NCBI GenBank assembly: GCA_031549905.1
Contig: JAVBPC010000005.1
Coordinates: 14,443-78,442 of the forward strand
DNA from: Avichristensenella sp031549905
GTDB taxonomy: Bacteria > Bacillota > Clostridia > Christensenellales > Aristaeellaceae
Reading direction: 5' to 3'
DNA length: 64,000 bases
The notes under the pieces were generated by a model, which saw only the letters and a program-made list of their open reading frames with translations, had not been told where the DNA came from and ran no database searches. This document shows, in pieces, positions 8,320 to 16,633 of this stretch. The position numbers and the translations under genes were made by a program. Position 1 is the stretch's first letter. Each line of letters starts with the position of its first letter.

Positions 8320-8964
8320 ATGGATAAGCCGGTCAATGCGCTCAGCCTTGCGGGAACAATTGCGGAGATGCCCGCCTTTAGCCACGATGTGTTCGGGGAA
8401 GCTTTTTATCAACTGGTGCTTGCCGTACCGCGCCTGTCGGGCGTGAACGATATGCTGCCCGTGACCGCCAGCGAACGCCTGCTGGATATGGTGTCTCCCC
8501 AGATTGGGCAGGCGCTTCAACTGGAGGGCCAGGTGCGCTCCTATAACAAGATGGTGGATGGGGTAGGGCGGTTGCTGATCACCGCGTTTGCCCAGCGGCT
8601 GACGCCACTAACGGGGGAGGAAAGCCCCAACAGCGTCGTGCTGTGCGGCGCGCTGTGCAAGCCGCCGGCCTACCGCACCACACCCTTTGGGCGCGAGATC
8701 GCGGACATGATGCTGGCCGTCAACCGCGCATTTGGCAAAAGCGATTACATACCCTGCATCGCGTGGGGGCGAAACGCCCGTTTTGCCGCGCGGCTGCAGG
8801 TGGGGGATCATATCGTGGTGGAAGGCAGGCTGCAGAGCCGCCCGTATCAAAAACAACTTCCCGATGGCAGCGTGCTGGATAAGGTGGCATACGAAGTAAG
8901 CGTAAGCAAGCTGGAAAAGCGCCACAATGGGGGAGGGATGCAAGAGGTTAGCGAGGAAAGGTAA
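8320..8964 (+). CDS. Single-stranded DNA-binding protein-like, two OB folds
   Basis: 214-residue protein with two SSB/OB-like halves. The first (about 5-105) begins NALSLAGTIAEMPAFSHDVFG; the second (about 110-205) begins NSVVLCGALCKPPAYRTTPFG and contains the SSB signature DYIPCIAWGRNARFA and VEGRLQSRPYQK. Housekeeping SSB has one OB fold and an acidic DDDIPF-like tail; this protein has neither, so it is more likely an accessory SSB. The ATG at 8320 follows GAGAGGATTGCG. A strong terminator follows. Its in vivo role is unknown. Confidence 0.78.
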   Translation: MDKPVNALSLAGTIAEMPAFSHDVFGEAFYQLVLAVPRLSGVNDMLPVTASERLLDMVSPQIGQALQLEGQVRSYNKMVDGVGRLLITAFAQRLTPLTGEESPNSVVLCGALCKPPAYRTTPFGREIADMMLAVNRAFGKSDYIPCIAWGRNARFAARLQVGDHIVVEGRLQSRPYQKQLPDGSVLDKVAYEVSVSKLEKRHNGGGMQEVSEER

Positions 8965-8980
8965 CCGTGGTTGCATAACA

Positions 8981-9011
8981 ACGGGGCTGCCCAGCTGAGC
9001 AGCCCCGTTTG
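8981..9011. terminator. Bidirectional terminator between SSB-like and PepSY-like genes
   Basis: Perfect 10-bp stem ACGGGGCTGC / GCAGCCCCGT with an eight-base loop between convergent genes; TTT follows on the plus strand. Confidence 0.85.
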
Positions 9012-9023
9012 CGTAACCGTTTA

Positions 9024-9809
9024 TCAGCCGTTGCCGAAACCTTCAACTTCATAGTTGTGCAGGAAGTAGACGTACCCGTCTTCCGGCGCGAAGGTCACCT
9101 GGTAGTAGGTGTCGTATATGCCGTTGGCGTTGCGCTCCGGCACATAAAAGTATACGATCCAGTGATCCGTTTGGTAATGCTCATCGGGCGCGGGCTCGCT
9201 CGCTTTCGTATAGTATGAAACGGCCATCGGCTTATCCTTCAGCGCGTCTTCCGTAACGCCTTCTTCCAGCAGCACTTTTTTCGCGTATGCTACGGCCTCA
9301 TCAAGGGTCATTTCGCCTTCGCGCGGCAGCCCTTCCACAAAGCGTTCATCGGGGTACGCCATGTACGCGGCATAGAAAAACTGTTTATGCTCCAATGTCC
9401 AGGAAGGCTGCACGCCCCATACTTCCTCATAGGCGCGAATCCTCTTTTCCATGTTGGATACATCGATATCGAGAACCTCGCCACTCTTCGCATCGATGGT
9501 GACGCCGCAGTCATCCGGGGTGCCTTCCAGAAAATCGTGCCGCAAAACGATGAGCCAGGCATCCGTGGGGGCGTCATCGTTACCGACAGTGACATAGCTT
9601 ACGGTAACAAAGGCGGCATCGTTATCCTCATCCGTGGCGCTAAGCGCTTTTTTCCATTCAGCGCGCGCGATTTCAAGCGCCTTGTCCTCCGTAATGCCGC
9701 TCTCCGCGGGCGCTTTCAGCGCGGCGGTTTTGAAAGGCGCGGCCTGCGCCGGGATGATCGCTGCGATAAGCAGCAGGGCAACCAGGAAAAGAGTGGTCAG
9801 TTTCCGCAT
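9024..9809 (-). CDS. Secreted PepSY-like protein, copy 2
   Basis: 261-residue exported protein with a classic signal peptide (MRKLTTLFLVALLLIAAIIPAQA, cleaved near 23). The mature part has PepSY-like units: ITEDKALEIARAEWKKA followed by a beta-rich stretch ending GVTIDAKSGEVLDID, then a second unit at MTLDEAVAYAKKVLLEEGV ending in APEDGYVYFLHNYEVEGFGNG. PepSY units are often found in protease propeptides; here no enzyme is attached. A GGAGG lies eight bases before the ATG. It is 24 bases downstream of a clear paralogue. Function unknown. Confidence 0.8.
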   Translation of the reverse strand: MRKLTTLFLVALLLIAAIIPAQAAPFKTAALKAPAESGITEDKALEIARAEWKKALSATDEDNDAAFVTVSYVTVGNDDAPTDAWLIVLRHDFLEGTPDDCGVTIDAKSGEVLDIDVSNMEKRIRAYEEVWGVQPSWTLEHKQFFYAAYMAYPDERFVEGLPREGEMTLDEAVAYAKKVLLEEGVTEDALKDKPMAVSYYTKASEPAPDEHYQTDHWIVYFYVPERNANGIYDTYYQVTFAPEDGYVYFLHNYEVEGFGNG

Positions 9810-9833
9810 GTTTCTTCCTCCGTATGGTGTTTT

Positions 9834-10631
9834 TTAGCCGTTGGCAGGGCCATCCACATCAATGTTGTAGCTCCAGAGGATGGCACCATCTTCGGCGCTT
9901 AGGGTAACAAGGTATGGCTGCTGAAGCAGCGCGCCTTCCACCGCGGTGGCCGGGTCAAAGTAGGTGATATACCAATAGTCAACAGCCGAATCAGATGCGG
10001 CGTTTTCCTTTATAATCGCATGGAACTGTACGCCAAGCTGCAATGCATCCAGCTTTGCGGCGTCCGTTCCCTGTTCGTTGATCAGAAGATCCCTTACAAT
10101 TTCAACGGCCTTTTCCTGGGTGATTTGGCCTTCCTTTGGTTGGCTGCAAACGGTTTCAGCATCCGGCATATTCTTGTACAGCCGGGCATACAGTTCGGCG
10201 TGGGCAAGCGACCAGGTTAATTCGTGCCCAAGCGCGCTCACCCATTCAGGCCGCTTGTCATCCCAAAGGATGAAAGATTCAGCACCGAGCACCTCGCCCG
10301 AAGGAGAGGCGATCAGCGCCGCGCAATCCAGGGAGTTCGTCGTCTCGTTACCCCTGAGCACCATGTGCCATGCGCGCACCGTTTGCCCATCGACCGGCAC
10401 AGTGACAAGTTCCGCCGTGATGATCGACTTATCGCTGCTTTCATCCGTAAAGCCGACTTCCTCATCCCACACATCGCGCGCAATAGCCAGCGCGTCCTCA
10501 TACGCAATATCATCCGCGCCAGGCTCAATGAGCGCGGCATCCATCATCGAGGGAAAGCCCTCCGCGCGGGCCGCAATCAGGCAGGGGAGCAGCACCAGTC
10601 CGATAACCAGCCAGATACCGTATTTTTTCAT
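9834..10631 (-). CDS. Secreted PepSY-like protein, copy 1
   Basis: 265-residue exported paralogue of the next gene. The signal peptide starts MKKYGIWLVIGLVLLPCL. Shared marks: IAYEDALAIARDVWDEEVG, the LAHAELYARLYKNMPDAE block (compare LEHKQFFYAAYMAYPDE), ITQEKAVEIVRDLLINEQG, and the C-terminal LSAEDGAILWSYNIDVDGPANG (compare EGFGNG). I chose the ATG at 10631 (GGAGG nine bases upstream, and a signal peptide starts there) rather than the ORF start at 10673. A 13-bp dyad lies just upstream. Probably one transcript with the second copy. Function unknown. Confidence 0.8.
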   Translation of the reverse strand: MKKYGIWLVIGLVLLPCLIAARAEGFPSMMDAALIEPGADDIAYEDALAIARDVWDEEVGFTDESSDKSIITAELVTVPVDGQTVRAWHMVLRGNETTNSLDCAALIASPSGEVLGAESFILWDDKRPEWVSALGHELTWSLAHAELYARLYKNMPDAETVCSQPKEGQITQEKAVEIVRDLLINEQGTDAAKLDALQLGVQFHAIIKENAASDSAVDYWYITYFDPATAVEGALLQQPYLVTLSAEDGAILWSYNIDVDGPANG

Positions 10632-10655
10632 CTCCTGTATCCTCCATTCCCGCTT

Positions 10656-10686
10656 TTTCGTTTGTCTACCCAATAGACGAACGAAA
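10656..10686 (-). promoter_or_regulatory. Near-perfect dyad upstream of the PepSY-like pair
   Basis: TTTCGTTTGTCTA and TAGACGAACGAAA flank CCCAA; 12 of 13 positions pair. It sits 25 bases before the start codon, where an operator or an mRNA hairpin would act. No T tract, so it is not a terminator. Confidence 0.5.
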
Positions 10687-10755
10687 CCAGCATTTGGTTT
10701 GGCGAAAAATGGAATTTACAAAACTGTTACATGTATTTCCAGATTTGTTTACAAT

Positions 10756-12051
10756 TTATGTTACTTGAAAGTCTCCGTCTTTTACTGCGGGGCCGCTGAC
10801 CACGCGGCCGGTACGCGTGAAGCGCGAGCCATGGCAGGGGCAGTCCCACGTGCGGGTATCGATATTCCATTCCAGCGTGCAGCCCATGTGCGGGCAGCGC
10901 GGGGCTTGCCCCAAACGGATTGTGGGGGTTATACCGCTCAGGCGCTGCGGGCGGAATACCTCGGGGAAGGGGTAATCCTGCTTGTCCGCGATCAGGCTGG
11001 CCAGCAATTCCGCCGCGACCATCGCGTTTGTCATGCCCCACTTTTGAAAGCCGGTCGCCACATATACGCCGGGCAATGTACGGGCGTACTGGCCGATGAA
11101 CGGCACGCTGTCCGATGTCATCACATCCTGTGCGGACCATCTCGCATACTCTTTCGCGGTGGGGTAGAATTCCGCGGCCTTCTGGCGCAGCGTTTTGAAA
11201 CATGATCCGTACGGATGCTCGCCGGTGCGGTGCCCTGCGCCGCCAAAGAGCAGCAGCCCTTCCGCATTGCGGAATGAAAAGCCCCCATCCATGGCATCGA
11301 GCCACATGCCGCGCACATCTGGCGCGCCTTCCAGCGCCAGCACATAGCTGCGCTGCTGGTGCGCGCGGGCAAAGTAAAACCCCGGCACATTGCGGATGGG
11401 GAAGTGCGTGCAGATGACGATATGCTCGGCGCGCACCTCACCGCCGTCTTCGGTTCTTACGCTGCCGCGCTTTACTTCGGTTACGCGGGCCTGTTCGCGG
11501 ATGTTCAGCCCCTTCGCAATGGCCGCGCCAAAGCGCAGCGGGTGAAACTGCGCCTGATCCTCCATGCGCAGCGCCTGCGCCGCCTGAAAGGGAAGCGCGC
11601 CCGCGCCGGTCAGTGATACCGGCAGCCCCAGCTTTTCCGCCGCGCGGCATTCATCTTCCAGCTGCTCGGAGCGTGCAACAGAGTAAAGGTGCGCGGGCTT
11701 CATTTCAAATGAGCAATCTATAGAAAGCTCATCCACCAACTGCTGATACCAGCCGATAGCGCGAAGCTGTGCCTGCGCATACTGGCGCGCGCGGGCGAGC
11801 CCTTTCTTTTTAATCAAATGATCGTATATCACCCCGTGCTGTGCGGTGATTTTTGCCGTCGTGCCCTCTGTTGCGCCGGAAAGTATGCGATTTGCCTCCA
11901 GCACAACGGTTTCCACGCCTGCGCGCTGCAGAAAATGCGCGGTGAGAAGCCCGGTCATTCCGCCGCCCACCACAGCGGCCTCCGCTTCGATGCGGTCGCG
12001 CAGTGCGGGGTATGCGGGAATCGCGCAGGTTGAGCGCCACAATGAATCCAT
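10756..12051 (-). CDS. FAD-dependent oxidoreductase with C-terminal Rieske domain
   Basis: 431-residue flavoprotein. An N-terminal DAO-type FAD fold (AAVVGGGMTGLLTAHFLQRAG, then VVLEANRI) is followed by a substrate domain and a C-terminal Rieske [2Fe-2S] domain. Ligands C386, H388, C404 and H407 are all present in CPHMGC...CPCHGSRF. GTTAKITAQHG is typical of this gcvH-like/DadA-Rieske family found in Bacilli and Clostridia. Start at 12051 has GGGAGG five bases upstream; the upstream ATG (12069) does not. It is transcribed away from nifJ. Substrate unknown; a role in amine oxidation or redox defence is only a guess. Confidence 0.88.
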   Translation of the reverse strand: MDSLWRSTCAIPAYPALRDRIEAEAAVVGGGMTGLLTAHFLQRAGVETVVLEANRILSGATEGTTAKITAQHGVIYDHLIKKKGLARARQYAQAQLRAIGWYQQLVDELSIDCSFEMKPAHLYSVARSEQLEDECRAAEKLGLPVSLTGAGALPFQAAQALRMEDQAQFHPLRFGAAIAKGLNIREQARVTEVKRGSVRTEDGGEVRAEHIVICTHFPIRNVPGFYFARAHQQRSYVLALEGAPDVRGMWLDAMDGGFSFRNAEGLLLFGGAGHRTGEHPYGSCFKTLRQKAAEFYPTAKEYARWSAQDVMTSDSVPFIGQYARTLPGVYVATGFQKWGMTNAMVAAELLASLIADKQDYPFPEVFRPQRLSGITPTIRLGQAPRCPHMGCTLEWNIDTRTWDCPCHGSRFTRTGRVVSGPAVKDGDFQVT

Positions 12052-12149
12052 TTTTTCCTCCCATGCCATACTATTGAAACCGCATGACAGCGTTTTTTGT
12101 TATAATTCCCGCTTTGCCTGGAAATATTGACGGAATAGTGTTGCGGCGG

Positions 12150-12178
12150 TTGACAAAAAACTGCCTGGTACCTATAAT
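12150..12178 (+). promoter_or_regulatory. Consensus sigma-A promoter of nifJ
   Basis: TTGACA (12150-12155), 17-base spacer, TATAAT (12173-12178): both boxes match consensus exactly, predicting very strong expression. About 70 bases of 5' UTR follow. Confidence 0.92.
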
Positions 12179-12250
12179 TGAAACGTTTAGGTATTCCAAG
12201 TATTTTCCTGTGGGATGCTTATAGTGGATAAACGAGGAGGAACACGGAGC

Positions 12251-15200
12251 ATGGCAACAAAAATGACAATCGACGGCAATACCGCCGTCAGCCACGTTGC
12301 ATACGCATTTAGCGATGTAGCGGGGATTTTTCCGATCACGCCGTCATCGCCGATGGCAGAGTCGGTGGATGAATGGGCGGCCCAGGGCCGGCTGAATCTG
12401 TACGGGCAGACTGTTCGCGTATCCGAAATGCAGTCCGAGGCGGGCGCTGCGGGCGCGGTGCACGGCTCCCTCGTCGCGGGCGCGATGACCACCACCTATA
12501 CCGCATCCCAGGGCCTGCTGCTGATGATCCCCAACATGTACAAAATCGCGGGCGAGCTGCTGCCCGGCGTGTTCCACGTCAGCGCGCGCGCGCTAGCCGC
12601 GCATGCGCTGTCGATCTTTGGCGATCATAGCGACGTGATGGCCTGCCGCCAGACGGGTTTTGCGTTCCTGGCCTCCAACAGCGTGCAGGAAGCGATGGAT
12701 ATGGCGCTGGTGGCTCACCTGTCCGCTTTTGATGCCAGCATGCCGTTCTGCCATTTCTTTGACGGTTTCCGCACATCCCATGAAGTGCAGAAGATCAACG
12801 GTATCGATTACGATGAGATCCGCTCCATCACCGATTTTGACAAGATCCGCGCGTTCCGCAACCGTGCGATGAATCCCGAGCATCCGCACCAGCAAGGTAC
12901 CGCGCAGAACCCGGATGTCTACTTCCAAAACCGCGAAGGCGCCAACAAGTATTACGATGCGATCCCCGGCATTGTGCAGAATGTGATGGACAAGGTCGGC
13001 AAGCTGACCGGCCGCCACTACCACCTGTTCGATTATGTCGGCGCGCCCGACGCGGACCGGATCATCATCGCGATGGGTTCCGGCTGTGAGGCCGCGGAAG
13101 AAACGATCAACCTGTTGCTGAAACAGGGCGAAAAGGTCGGCATGATCAAGGTTCGCCTGTACCGCCCATTCGCCGCGGACAAGCTGCTTGCTGCCATCCC
13201 CGCCTCCGTCAAGAAGATCGCCGTGCTTGACCGCACGAAAGAGCCCGGCTCCCTGGGCGAGCCGCTGTACATCGATGTGCAGGCCGCGCTGCGCGAAAAC
13301 GGCAACAACGACATTCTGGTCGTCGGCGGCCGCTACGGCCTGGGCTCCAAGGAGTTCAACCCGACGATGGTCAAGGCCGTGTACGATAACCTGAAGCAGG
13401 CTGCGCCGAAGAACCACTTCACCGTGGGCATTGAGGATGACGTGACAAACGCCTCCCTGCCGCTGGGCGAGCTGATCAACGCCGCGCCCGAGGGCACGAT
13501 CTGCTGCAAGTTCTATGGTCTGGGCTCCGACGGCACCGTCGGCGCAAACAAGAACTCCATCAAGATCATCGGCGACCACACCGACCTGTATGCGCAGGGC
13601 TACTTTTCCTATGACTCGAAGAAGTCCGGCGGCATCACCGTCAGCCACCTGCGCTTTGGCAAGAAGCCGATCCAGTCCACCTACCTGATCGATATGGCGG
13701 ATTTCGTCGCCTGCCACAACCCGTCCTATGTCACCCGCTATGACATGCTGACTTCACTCAAACCCGGCGGCGTATTCCTGCTCAACAGCCAGTGGAGCCA
13801 GGAAGACATGGAAAAAGAGCTGCCCGCCGAAATGAAGCGCCAGCTCGCGAAAAAGAATATCCGCTTCTACAACGTCAACGCCATCAAACTGGCCGAGCAG
13901 ACCGGTATGGGCAATCGCATCAACACCGTGATGCAGGCGGCGTTCTTCAAGCTGTCCGAGGTCATCCCGTCCGCGGAAGCCGATGAGTACATGAAGGCTG
14001 CCGTCAAGAAGACCTACGGCCGCAAGGGCGACAAAGTTGTGGCGATGAACTGCGATTCCATCGATGCAGGCGCCGCCAACATCGAGCAGATCAATGTGCC
14101 CGCCAGCTGGGCGAATGCCACCGAAGGCGCGGAAGCCGTTAAGGTTGACGCTACCGATTATTTCAACAGCACCATCATCCCCGTGCTGCGCCAAGAGGGC
14201 GACAGCCTGCCCGTCAGCGCGTTTGACCCGGCGGGCGTTGTGCCCGTGGCCACCACGCAGTTTGAAAAGCGTGGCATCGCCGTGAATGTTCCCTGTTGGA
14301 TTTCCGATAACTGCATCCAGTGCAACCAGTGTTCGCTGGTGTGCCCGCACGCCGCCATCCGTCCGGCGCTTGTAAACGCCGAGCAGAAGGCCGCCGCGCC
14401 CGCCGCGTTCGGCACTGTTGCCGCCATCGGCAAGGAATTTGCCGGACTTGAGTACCGCATGCAGGTGTCGCCCCTGGATTGCACCGGCTGCGGCAACTGC
14501 GCGCAGGTTTGCCCGGGCAAGAAGGGCCTCAAGGCGCTGGAAATGGCGTCCCTGGAATCTCAGATGGCCGAACAGGAGCCGAACTGGAACTATGCCGCCA
14601 AACTGCCGGATTGCACGCTGCCCGTCAGCCGCACCACCGTCAAAGGCAGCCAGTTCCTGCGCCCGCTGTTTGAGTTCTCCGGCGCGTGCGCCGGCTGCGG
14701 CGAGACCCCGTACATCAAGCTGCTGTCCCAGTTGTTTGGCGATCGCATGATGATTGGCAACGCGACGGGCTGCTCCTCCATTTACGGCGGTTCCTCCCCG
14801 ACATGCCCCTACAGCACAAACGACAAGGGCCATGGCCCCGCTTGGGCGAACAGCCTGTTTGAAGACAACGCGGAGTTCAGCTTCGGCATGCAGCTGGCTA
14901 CCTTGCAGCGCCGCGAGAATCTGACCGCGAAGATCGTGAAGCTTGCCGACATGTGGAAGGAATGGGACGAGGGCAAGGCCGCCTGCGACGCATGGCTCGA
15001 GGGCAAGGACAACGCAGAAGCCTCCAAGACCACAAGTGAAGCGCTGCTCAAGTGCATCGAAGGCTGCATGAACTGCGGCTGCGAGATGGACGCGTTTGAG
15101 CAGGAAATCTACGCCGATAAGGACCTGCTGGTGAAGAAGTCTGTTTGGGCCTTCGGCGGCGACGGCTGGGCGTATGACATCGGTTACGGCGGACTGGATC

Positions 15201-15769
15201 ACGTGCTGGCGCAGGGCCTGGATGTCAACATCCTGGTGCTTGATACCGAAGTGTACTCCAACACCGGCGGACAGGCATCCAAGGCGACGCCGACCGGCTC
15301 CGTGGCGAAGTTTGCCGCCGCCGGCAAGCGCACCCGCAAGAAGGACCTGGGCCTGATGGCGATGGCGTATGGCTATGTGTACGTTGCATCCGTCGCGATG
15401 GGTGCAAACCAGGCGCAGCTGCTCAAGGCTGTGAACGAGGCCGAGGCGTATCCGGGCCCGTCGCTGATCATCGCGTACTCGCCCTGCATCAACCACGGCA
15501 TCAACATGGGCGCCACGCAGCTGGAAGAAAAGCGTGCCGTGGAAGCCGGTTACTGGCCGCTATACCGCTACAATCCGATGAACGAGGAAAACCCGCTGAC
15601 GATCGACAGCAAAGAGCCGACCGCCAGCTACCAGGAGTTCATCCGCAGCGAGGTGCGCTATCAGACGCTGCTCAAGCAGTTCCCGGATGCGGCCGAAGTG
15701 CTGTTCCAGGATGCTGAGCAGGAGGCTGCCAAGCGCCTGGAAGTTTACAAGAAACTGGCCGCAAAATAA
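12251..15769 (+). CDS. nifJ: Pyruvate:ferredoxin (flavodoxin) oxidoreductase
   Basis: 1172-residue single-chain PFOR that converts pyruvate and CoA to acetyl-CoA and CO2, reducing ferredoxin; the central carbon enzyme of anaerobes. Domains in order: pyrimidine-binding domain (GIFPITPSSPMAE near the start), gamma domain, a 2[4Fe-4S] ferredoxin domain (CIQCNQCSLVCP from C688 and CTGCGNCAQVCPG from C744), and the thiamine-diphosphate domain with CAGCGETPY and GDGWAYDIGYGG...NTGGQ near 970-1007. Full length for the family. It has an exactly consensus promoter and stands alone before a hairpin. Codon use is strongly biased, as for a highly expressed gene. Confidence 0.98.
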   Translation: MATKMTIDGNTAVSHVAYAFSDVAGIFPITPSSPMAESVDEWAAQGRLNLYGQTVRVSEMQSEAGAAGAVHGSLVAGAMTTTYTASQGLLLMIPNMYKIAGELLPGVFHVSARALAAHALSIFGDHSDVMACRQTGFAFLASNSVQEAMDMALVAHLSAFDASMPFCHFFDGFRTSHEVQKINGIDYDEIRSITDFDKIRAFRNRAMNPEHPHQQGTAQNPDVYFQNREGANKYYDAIPGIVQNVMDKVGKLTGRHYHLFDYVGAPDADRIIIAMGSGCEAAEETINLLLKQGEKVGMIKVRLYRPFAADKLLAAIPASVKKIAVLDRTKEPGSLGEPLYIDVQAALRENGNNDILVVGGRYGLGSKEFNPTMVKAVYDNLKQAAPKNHFTVGIEDDVTNASLPLGELINAAPEGTICCKFYGLGSDGTVGANKNSIKIIGDHTDLYAQGYFSYDSKKSGGITVSHLRFGKKPIQSTYLIDMADFVACHNPSYVTRYDMLTSLKPGGVFLLNSQWSQEDMEKELPAEMKRQLAKKNIRFYNVNAIKLAEQTGMGNRINTVMQAAFFKLSEVIPSAEADEYMKAAVKKTYGRKGDKVVAMNCDSIDAGAANIEQINVPASWANATEGAEAVKVDATDYFNSTIIPVLRQEGDSLPVSAFDPAGVVPVATTQFEKRGIAVNVPCWISDNCIQCNQCSLVCPHAAIRPALVNAEQKAAAPAAFGTVAAIGKEFAGLEYRMQVSPLDCTGCGNCAQVCPGKKGLKALEMASLESQMAEQEPNWNYAAKLPDCTLPVSRTTVKGSQFLRPLFEFSGACAGCGETPYIKLLSQLFGDRMMIGNATGCSSIYGGSSPTCPYSTNDKGHGPAWANSLFEDNAEFSFGMQLATLQRRENLTAKIVKLADMWKEWDEGKAACDAWLEGKDNAEASKTTSEALLKCIEGCMNCGCEMDAFEQEIYADKDLLVKKSVWAFGGDGWAYDIGYGGLDHVLAQGLDVNILVLDTEVYSNTGGQASKATPTGSVAKFAAAGKRTRKKDLGLMAMAYGYVYVASVAMGANQAQLLKAVNEAEAYPGPSLIIAYSPCINHGINMGATQLEEKRAVEAGYWPLYRYNPMNEENPLTIDSKEPTASYQEFIRSEVRYQTLLKQFPDAAEVLFQDAEQEAAKRLEVYKKLAAK

Positions 15770-15780
15770 CATAAGCGCAA

Positions 15781-15811
15781 ACCCGGGGAGGCAAGCCCTC
15801 TCCGGGTATTT
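15781..15811 (+). terminator. Terminator of nifJ
   Basis: ACCCGG/CCGGGT plus inner GAG/CTC pairs, followed by a short ATTT. The U tract is weak. Confidence 0.6.
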
Positions 15812-15835
15812 CTGCGCAATGAGGGGGAAAAGACC

Positions 15836-16228
15836 ATGCGCTCCGATACCGCCGTAGAGACATTTGACCAAGGGTATAATTGCGCGCAAGCCGTATTTGG
15901 CGCATATGCGCAGGAATACGGGCTGGATCAGGAAACGGCGATGCGACTCTCGGCTTCGCTGGGCGGAGGCCTTGCCCATACGGGCGAAGTATGCGGCGCG
16001 CTGCTGGGTGCATGCCTGGCACTGGGCCTTGCCAGAGGCGCCGCCGATGTGCCGGATGCAGCCGAAAAGGCGCGCCATAACGAACGTGTGCGCGCGCTTG
16101 TGGATGGCTTCCGCGAGAAATTTGGCTATTCTGACTGCGCTGATTTGCAGGTAATGGGCAATCGCACCAACTGCGTGCAATATGTCCGCTTTGCTGCGGA
16201 ATTGCTTGAAAAGGTGCTAAAAGCATAG
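15836..16228 (+). CDS. C_GCAxxG_C_C family redox-type protein
   Basis: 130-residue small protein of the C_GCAxxG_C_C family (conserved cysteines, common in anaerobes, proposed to have a redox role). Seen: GYNCAQAVFGAYA, then GGGLAHTGEVCGALLGACLALGL, then C-terminal cysteines in DCADLQ and NCVQYV. An AGGGGG site precedes the ATG. It follows nifJ by 66 bases but a hairpin lies between. Enzymatic function unknown. Confidence 0.85.
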   Translation: MRSDTAVETFDQGYNCAQAVFGAYAQEYGLDQETAMRLSASLGGGLAHTGEVCGALLGACLALGLARGAADVPDAAEKARHNERVRALVDGFREKFGYSDCADLQVMGNRTNCVQYVRFAAELLEKVLKA

Positions 16229-16240
16229 CAGAATTCTTCC

Positions 16241-16269
16241 TTGCTTTTAAACCGATATTGCTGTATAAT
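16241..16269 (+). promoter_or_regulatory. Promoter of darA-holB-ricT-nfo
   Basis: TTGCTT (16241-16246), 17-base spacer, TATAAT (16264-16269). Confidence 0.75.
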
Positions 16270-16301
16270 GACTTTAGAGAATTAGAAGGGAGGCCGATAC
16301 T

Positions 16302-16631
16302 ATGAAGTTGATCATCGCAATCGTACAGGATGAGGATGCTTCCCGGTTGGTGAGCAGCCTGATGAACGAAGGGTACAGCGTCACAAAGCTGGCGACGACG
16401 GGCGGCTTCCTTCGCGCAGGGAACACAACGTTGCTGCTAGGCGTGGAGGATGACCGGTTCCAGGGCGCGCTCAGTGTGATTGAGCGCATCTGCAAGAGCC
16501 GCAAGCAGATCGCAACCTCGCCGTCGCCCGTGGCGGGCACCAGCGGCGTTTATGTGCCGTACCCCATTGAGGTCATGGTGGGCGGTGCCACGGTCTTTGT
16601 GATGAACGTGGAACAGTTTGTCAAGTTCTAA
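16302..16631 (+). CDS. darA: Cyclic-di-AMP receptor, PII-like
   Basis: 109-residue PII-like trimeric protein that binds c-di-AMP (DarA/PstA, formerly YaaQ). MKLIIAIVQDEDASRL, the T-loop region, KLATTGGFLRAGNTTLLLGVED and a C-terminal strand match the family end to end. AAGGGAGG precedes the ATG. It starts the darA-holB-ricT cluster that is conserved in Firmicutes; the yaaR and tmk genes that often sit there are absent from this window. Confidence 0.95.
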   Translation: MKLIIAIVQDEDASRLVSSLMNEGYSVTKLATTGGFLRAGNTTLLLGVEDDRFQGALSVIERICKSRKQIATSPSPVAGTSGVYVPYPIEVMVGGATVFVMNVEQFVKF

Positions 16632-16633
16632 CA

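Noticed and set aside
12593..15496. Long open frames (374 and 580 codons) on the minus strand inside nifJ
   Set aside because: They mirror the strongly biased codon use of nifJ on the other strand, have no family motifs and no ribosome-binding sites.
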